18,640 nucleotides of DNA, from positions 1-18,640 of the forward strand of contig JAMCZP010000119.1 in the NCBI GenBank assembly GCA_023485185.1, in the 5' to 3' direction. The position numbers and the translations under genes are program-made. The notes under the pieces were generated by a model. The model saw nothing but the letters and a program-made list of their open reading frames with translations. It did no database searches and had not been told where the DNA came from. This DNA is from Gammaproteobacteria bacterium. GTDB lineage: Bacteria; Pseudomonadota; Gammaproteobacteria; Pseudomonadales; Halomonadaceae. Below are positions 14,625 to 18,640 of this stretch, one piece after another. Numbering within the stretch: position 1 is the first letter of the stretch; the number at the start of each line of letters is the position of its first letter.

Positions 14625-16720
14625 AGGGTAACTTCCTCATTTTGCGGCAATGCAAGATGGCGCTGCCCTGCCCCTTGGCTTACCCGAAAGCGGCCTACCA
14701 GGGCGTGCATATCGCCAGCACGGTCATCCAGCGTGTGGCTAGCGGTGGTTGCCTCTTGCACCAAACGTGCATTTTGGTGGGTCACTTGATCCAATTGCGA
14801 AATCGCCTGGTTGATCTGGTCAATACCCGCAGACTGCTCGTGAGTTGCTCCTGCAATTTCGGTGACGTAGCGGGTCACCTCGCCAAGGCTATCAATAATG
14901 TCCTGTAGATGCTTGCTTGAAGCATTTACAAGCTGCTCACCCTCGCTAACTTTGGCAACACTATCATCAACCAAGTGGCGAATTTGCGCTGCTTCCTCTG
15001 CACTACGCCCTGCAAGCTTCCGTACTTCCTGGGCGACCACGGCAAAGCCTCGCCCCTGCTCGCCTGCCCTTGCGGCTTCAACGGAGGCGTTTAGCGCCAA
15101 TAGATTGGTTTGAAAGGCGATATCGTCAATAGCTTTAATGATTGAGGTGATCTTTTCGCTTGCTTGGCGGATATCGCCCATCGCCTGAGTGGTGCGCTTA
15201 GCAACGTCGCCGGCTGAACGCGCGCGCTGATCAACGCTACCGCTCGCGTCTTTGGCTTGGTCAGCGTACTCGGCGGTTTGCTTAACGGTGGCCGTAATCT
15301 CTTCAAGACTTGAGGCTGTTTCAGCCAGCGATGCCGCCTGTTGATCAGTACGCTGGGAGAGGTTTTCATTACCCGCAGCAATTTGGCGGCTACTCGACGC
15401 GATGGCTTCAGCGCTTTCGCGAATTTGCGCCACCATGCCTTCAAAGGTATCCATCATGTTATTGAACGCCTGGGCAGTTTGGCCTACCTCATCATTGCGC
15501 TTCAGCTCAAGGCGCATGGAAAGATCGGCATTCTCCCCTGCCGCCCCGCTAATATCTTCCATTTGGCGACGCATGGCGACCAGCGGACCAAGCACGCGCA
15601 CCAAGGTACGCCAGCCAAAGATCGCCAGCAGCACAATCACCACCAGGGTTACTATAATCAATAACGAACGGCCTGCATTGGCTAACGTCTCAGCTTCTGT
15701 CGCAGCACTATCTGCCTGCCCAACGGTATATGCTTCGACATCGCTCAGCGCCCCACGCATTTGCTCCATGGCTTGAGCAACGTTGATTAACGCTGCCTGC
15801 ACCTGAGCGTGTAGCTCAAGCTGCTGTAAGCGCAGCGCGTAAACAGCGTTGTCATCTGACACCATCAGCCCTTCAAGCTCTACGATGACATCGTCCAAGT
15901 CATTGATAAGCGCGCGCTGTTCAACTTCCGTGCTGGGTGCTGCCGCAATGGCTGCCAGTGACTGGCGAGCAAGACCCACCTGCTGAGAAATCTCATTATG
16001 GCGCAAATTAACCAGCGCATCGGCGCTGCCCATTTGCATCATCTGGCGCCCAAGATCCGATAACATCGCTAACGCCATGCGCGCATTACCGCTTAAGCGT
16101 CCAATATCAGCTTGAACCATAAACATATTATCGAGTAATTGTGTCGGCAGTGTGGTCATGCCGTCTTCACGCCACGCTTCCATTAACTCACGCTGATTCC
16201 TATCGCTACGAACCTGCGCCAACGCTGTGCGCCCGGCAATATCTTCGGCACTAAGCATCACTTGAGTAATTAACGCTTGCATAGCTTCAATACGTTCGGC
16301 CATCTGCGTTTGTAAACTCAGCTCTTCACGGCGTACTGCCTCCAGAGCCGCATCGCCACTTAGCAGCGCTTGATAATGGCTGTCTAAAGTATGCAAGCTT
16401 TCGGATTGATCAACCCCTTCAAGCCCTTGCCGTGCGCTACGAAAGCGTTCATCCAGTGCCGTTTGTGAGGTAATCTCATCAAGGCTTGTTGCACTTTCTG
16501 CAGCCAATAAATCCGCATGGCGTTGCCCAAATGCGCCCATGGTCAGCACCATGCCTCGGCTGGCATCCTGCAGCGGCAACACCTCACCGGTAATATAGCG
16601 CTGCGAGTCAATCAGTCGTTGATTGGTGGCCCAGCCAGTGGCAGCCAGTACCACTGCCCCTAGCACCGCTGCTAAAAACAGGCTGATCAACATGGCTCGA
16701 ATACTTAAGGTCTTTTTCAT
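14621..16720 (-). CDS. Methyl-accepting chemotaxis protein with large periplasmic sensor
   Basis: Inner-membrane chemoreceptor of 699 residues that signals to CheA/CheW. Layout: TM1 about 9–30, a large all-helical periplasmic region about 31–350, TM2 about 352–369, HAMP about 370–425, then the cytoplasmic coiled-coil. The highly conserved tip [20 protein letters not shown] is followed by [20 protein letters not shown] (531–570). The 320-residue helical sensor is roughly twice a standard four-helix bundle, in keeping with a helical bimodular type, which is my inference. The C-terminus (NEEVTL) lacks the NWETF-type tether for CheR/CheB. Its start lies 47 bp after the stop of a periplasmic binding protein gene, so the two are probably one transcript and that protein may present ligand to this receptor. 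Confidence 0.95.
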   Translation of the reverse strand: MKKTLSIRAMLISLFLAAVLGAVVLAATGWATNQRLIDSQRYITGEVLPLQDASRGMVLTMGAFGQRHADLLAAESATSLDEITSQTALDERFRSARQGLEGVDQSESLHTLDSHYQALLSGDAALEAVRREELSLQTQMAERIEAMQALITQVMLSAEDIAGRTALAQVRSDRNQRELMEAWREDGMTTLPTQLLDNMFMVQADIGRLSGNARMALAMLSDLGRQMMQMGSADALVNLRHNEISQQVGLARQSLAAIAAAPSTEVEQRALINDLDDVIVELEGLMVSDDNAVYALRLQQLELHAQVQAALINVAQAMEQMRGALSDVEAYTVGQADSAATEAETLANAGRSLLIIVTLVVIVLLAIFGWRTLVRVLGPLVAMRRQMEDISGAAGENADLSMRLELKRNDEVGQTAQAFNNMMDTFEGMVAQIRESAEAIASSSRQIAAGNENLSQRTDQQAASLAETASSLEEITATVKQTAEYADQAKDASGSVDQRARSAGDVAKRTTQAMGDIRQASEKITSIIKAIDDIAFQTNLLALNASVEAARAGEQGRGFAVVAQEVRKLAGRSAEEAAQIRHLVDDSVAKVSEGEQLVNASSKHLQDIIDSLGEVTRYVTEIAGATHEQSAGIDQINQAISQLDQVTHQNARLVQEATTASHTLDDRAGDMHALVGRFRVSQGAGQRHLALPQNEEVTL

Positions 16721-16767
16721 TATCGAATTTCACTTGTGTCAGGGGTCATGCAGATAATGTTTAGGGA

Positions 16768-17949
16768 TTATGGCAACAGACTCGCCCATTCCACCGACTC
16801 GAAACGGCCGTTTGTGATAATGGTGGGCCACACAGCATCACTTGCTTGATGGTCATTACGCCCTAGGGTGAGGGGTTCTTCCAAGCCAATATCGATTGAT
16901 CCCAGGCCGAGCAATCCATTCACAATAGCCTCACGATCAGGGTCTGCGCCGGCTGCTTTCACACCTTCGACGAAGAGCTTGGCAGCAAGATAGCCTTCAA
17001 GTGAGATAAAGTCTGGCTCGCTGCCAGCCGCATGGGTCTCTAACGCTTGGCGATAGGCTTCAACGGCAGGTAAATCGGCATCCAACGGTGGTACTACCTG
17101 GGTAATAATGACCCCTTCTGCCTGCTCGCCCAACTCATCCAGAAGCGCCTGGCTACCCACGAAAGAGACATTTAGGAATAGCGTATCGGGAAGATCTATC
17201 TGGGCTTCGCGAATAAAATCAGCCGCGGGGCCATAGGTGCTCACGATAATAATGGCTCGCGGTGTCACCGGCACCTGAAGAATCGACGCTAGCCCTTGGT
17301 GAATATTACGGGTGCCCCGGGTAAAACGCCCATGGGCCAAGGCAGCAGTGTTTTCAAAACCGTGTGAAGCCAGGGCCTGAGTGGCACCATTATACCCGGC
17401 ATCGCCAAAGCTGTCGTTCTGAGTAAAAAAGGCTATTTCTTCAGGCAAAATACCGGCTTCCAGCAGCCCGTCCACCATCGCGGCGGTTTCCTGAAGGTAG
17501 CTTGCCCGGTAATTAATCACGTAGCGGTCAGGGGGTGTCTTACGCAATCCTCCGGCCCCGGTGAAGGCACCGTACAGTAGCGTTTTGAACTCGTTATGCA
17601 GTGGAATCGTGACGGTAGCCGTTGGGGTTCCCACATTACCGATGGCCGCCAAAAGATCGTCGGCTATAAGTTGGCGGGTATGGCGGGCAGCTTGAAGCGG
17701 CTGATACTGATCATCCATTGCCACTAGCTTGAGAGATTGGCCATTAACACCCCCGGCGGCGTTAACCTCAGCAAAGTAGGTTTCAATACCCTTTTGCATA
17801 CCCAATCCCAGCGGCGCAGCACCGCCGCTGGAAGGGGCAACAATACCAAAGGTAAGCTCAGCTTGAGCCAGTGGGGACATTAATGCGCCCACTAATAATG
17901 TGGCGTTTAACAATATTGTTTTTAAAGAAATAATACTCAATTGTCGCAT
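16768..17949 (-). CDS. LivK-type periplasmic substrate-binding protein
   Basis: Type I periplasmic binding protein (Peripla_BP_6 family) of 393 residues. A Sec signal peptide covers residues 1–30 (hydrophobic core LLNATLLVGALM, cleavage after AQA). The mature part opens with LTFGIVAPSSGGAAPLGLGM, followed by GIETYFAEVNAAGGVNGQSL, both typical of branched-chain amino acid or amide receptors. The second lobe includes IAFFTQNDSFGDAGYNGATQ and FISLEGYLAAKLFVEGVKAAG. GGAG lies 7 nt before the ATG. No ABC permease or ATPase gene is in view on either side, and the next gene is a chemoreceptor. It may therefore serve sensing rather than transport. The ligand is unknown. Confidence 0.92.
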   Translation of the reverse strand: MRQLSIISLKTILLNATLLVGALMSPLAQAELTFGIVAPSSGGAAPLGLGMQKGIETYFAEVNAAGGVNGQSLKLVAMDDQYQPLQAARHTRQLIADDLLAAIGNVGTPTATVTIPLHNEFKTLLYGAFTGAGGLRKTPPDRYVINYRASYLQETAAMVDGLLEAGILPEEIAFFTQNDSFGDAGYNGATQALASHGFENTAALAHGRFTRGTRNIHQGLASILQVPVTPRAIIIVSTYGPAADFIREAQIDLPDTLFLNVSFVGSQALLDELGEQAEGVIITQVVPPLDADLPAVEAYRQALETHAAGSEPDFISLEGYLAAKLFVEGVKAAGADPDREAIVNGLLGLGSIDIGLEEPLTLGRNDHQASDAVWPTIITNGRFESVEWASLLP

Positions 17950-18193
17950 TGATCTGCTCCCTGCCTGCTAGACCACTTCTCTACCACGTTAATGGCATGC
18001 AAGGAATCGGGCGATGAAAACCAGCGCCCGCTCACATTACCGATCTATTACTTACTATCGGCAGGAGAATATACGACTAAAAATTAATTATCGTTAATTA
18101 CTAAGTAATAATTGTTACTCAATGTAAAGTATTATTTATCGACGTCTGCACTTGCTGATTTTTCTTTACTTAGCAATTGGTTAGAACAACTGC
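17950..18193 (-). promoter_or_regulatory. AT-rich control region of the binding protein–chemoreceptor unit
   Basis: This 244-bp gap holds no gene. Its central part (about 18070–18140) is very AT-rich and contains a perfect 13-bp palindrome ATTACT-A-AGTAAT (18097–18109). A TAATTA…TAATTA pair lies beside it (18086–18100). Minus-strand promoter candidates include TTGAGT with TAATTA 16 bp on, overlapping the palindrome, but the composition makes such matches common. It also follows the stop of the flavin reductase gene; no clear terminator is seen. Confidence 0.45.
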
Positions 18194-18640
18194 CTAGGCG
18201 GGTCGCTCAATCGCAAAGCGATCGCTAATACGAATGTAATCACTACCTGCCAAACGTCCTACGGGCTTGAGTAGATCCATATCGACATGACGGCCATCCC
18301 ACAGCGAGTCATCAATATGGATAGATACCACCTGTGCCAGCACTAACGTACCTGCCAGCGGCTGGTCGCCAAACCGGATCATGTCGTATAGCTTGCAGCC
18401 AAACGCAATAGGCGCATTGGCAATGCGCGGGACGCTAACGCCTACCATGTCAGCTTTATCCAGCCCTGCCAGGGTAAATTCATCATCTTCTGGAGGCAGG
18501 CTGGCACTGGTGGCATTGAGTGCTTCAATCAACCCCTCACTGCCTACATGCACAACGCATTCGGCTACTTCGTTTAAATTGCGTACCGTATCCTTGAGTT
18601 CGCCGCTGCCATTTAGCAGCGGTGAAAACGCCAGTACCGG
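18194..18640 (-). CDS. Flavin reductase-like domain protein, N-terminus outside window
   Basis: The 148 visible residues are the C-terminal part of a flavin reductase-like (FMN-binding split barrel) protein. The frame is open right to the window edge and reads PVLAFSPLLNGSGELKDTVR, then NLNEVAECVVHVGSEGL. This matches the FSP…KDT..N…ECVV region that members use around the flavin site. It continues with ADMVGVSVPRIANAPIAFGCK and ends RFAIERPA. A GTG at 18553 is therefore not the start; the true start lies beyond 18640. Members reduce or bind FMN, often for a partner oxygenase, or act on flavin in other ways; the partner is not in view. Confidence 0.85.
   Translation of the reverse strand, partial: PVLAFSPLLNGSGELKDTVRNLNEVAECVVHVGSEGLIEALNATSASLPPEDDEFTLAGLDKADMVGVSVPRIANAPIAFGCKLYDMIRFGDQPLAGTLVLAQVVSIHIDDSLWDGRHVDMDLLKPVGRLAGSDYIRISDRFAIERPA

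Noticed and set aside
1..18640. Mobile elements, CRISPR arrays, prophage or defence genes
   Set aside because: No transposase, integrase, direct-repeat array, or restriction or phage-like protein appears in any frame, and the tRNA cluster has no attachment-site duplication or integrase beside it within the window.

Overview
The window looks like ordinary chromosome from a gammaproteobacterium, most likely a Halomonas-type member of the Halomonadaceae. Three things point that way: the conserved miaB–ybeZ–ybeY–ybeX–lnt block, an E. coli-type malate:quinone oxidoreductase, and proteins rich in Asp/Glu, including one very acidic tail that suits a halophile. The genus is inferred from overall resemblance, not from a search. 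I found no transposase, phage gene, CRISPR array, toxin–antitoxin pair or defence locus. I see no strong sign of an undescribed system, and the most interesting items are regulatory and contextual.

Layout. (1) 16–421, minus strand: three identical tRNA-Asn(GUU) genes read from one strong promoter at 442–469. (2) 514–6247, plus strand: miaB (tRNA methylthiolation), ybeZ/PhoH-like ATPase, ybeY (rRNA endonuclease), corC/ybeX (CBS-domain protein) and lnt (apolipoprotein N-acyltransferase). This is the well-known RNA-maturation and envelope block. It ends at a strong bidirectional terminator at 6277–6312. (3) 6388–8563: a zinc alcohol dehydrogenase and a divergent AraC-family regulator, a layout typical of an aldehyde-response pair. 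(4) 8633–10054: a small VOC/glyoxalase-fold protein and a divergent LysR regulator, with a dyad between them. (5) 10173–11837, minus: mqo, with its own promoter, structured leader and terminator. (6) 11989–13828: small genes of poorly known function (DUF3820, an unrecognised 115-residue protein, a DUF1499 membrane protein and a ribbon-helix-helix protein). (7) 13958–17949, minus: a DJ-1/PfpI protein, then a methyl-accepting chemotaxis protein that sits directly downstream of a LivK-type periplasmic binding protein, probably as one transcript. (8) 18194–18640, minus: the C-terminal part of a flavin reductase-like protein that runs off the window.

Several starts given here are shorter than the longest open frames because the ribosome-binding site and family N-termini favour an internal codon (ybeY, lnt, the VOC protein, the 115-residue protein and DJ-1). 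The flavin reductase is longer than its first in-window start suggests, because its frame stays open to the edge. No stretch over 300 bases lacks a gene. The largest gaps are 17950–18193 (AT-rich, with a palindrome), 7450–7669 (adh/araC divergent control region) and 422–619 (tRNA/miaB divergent control region).
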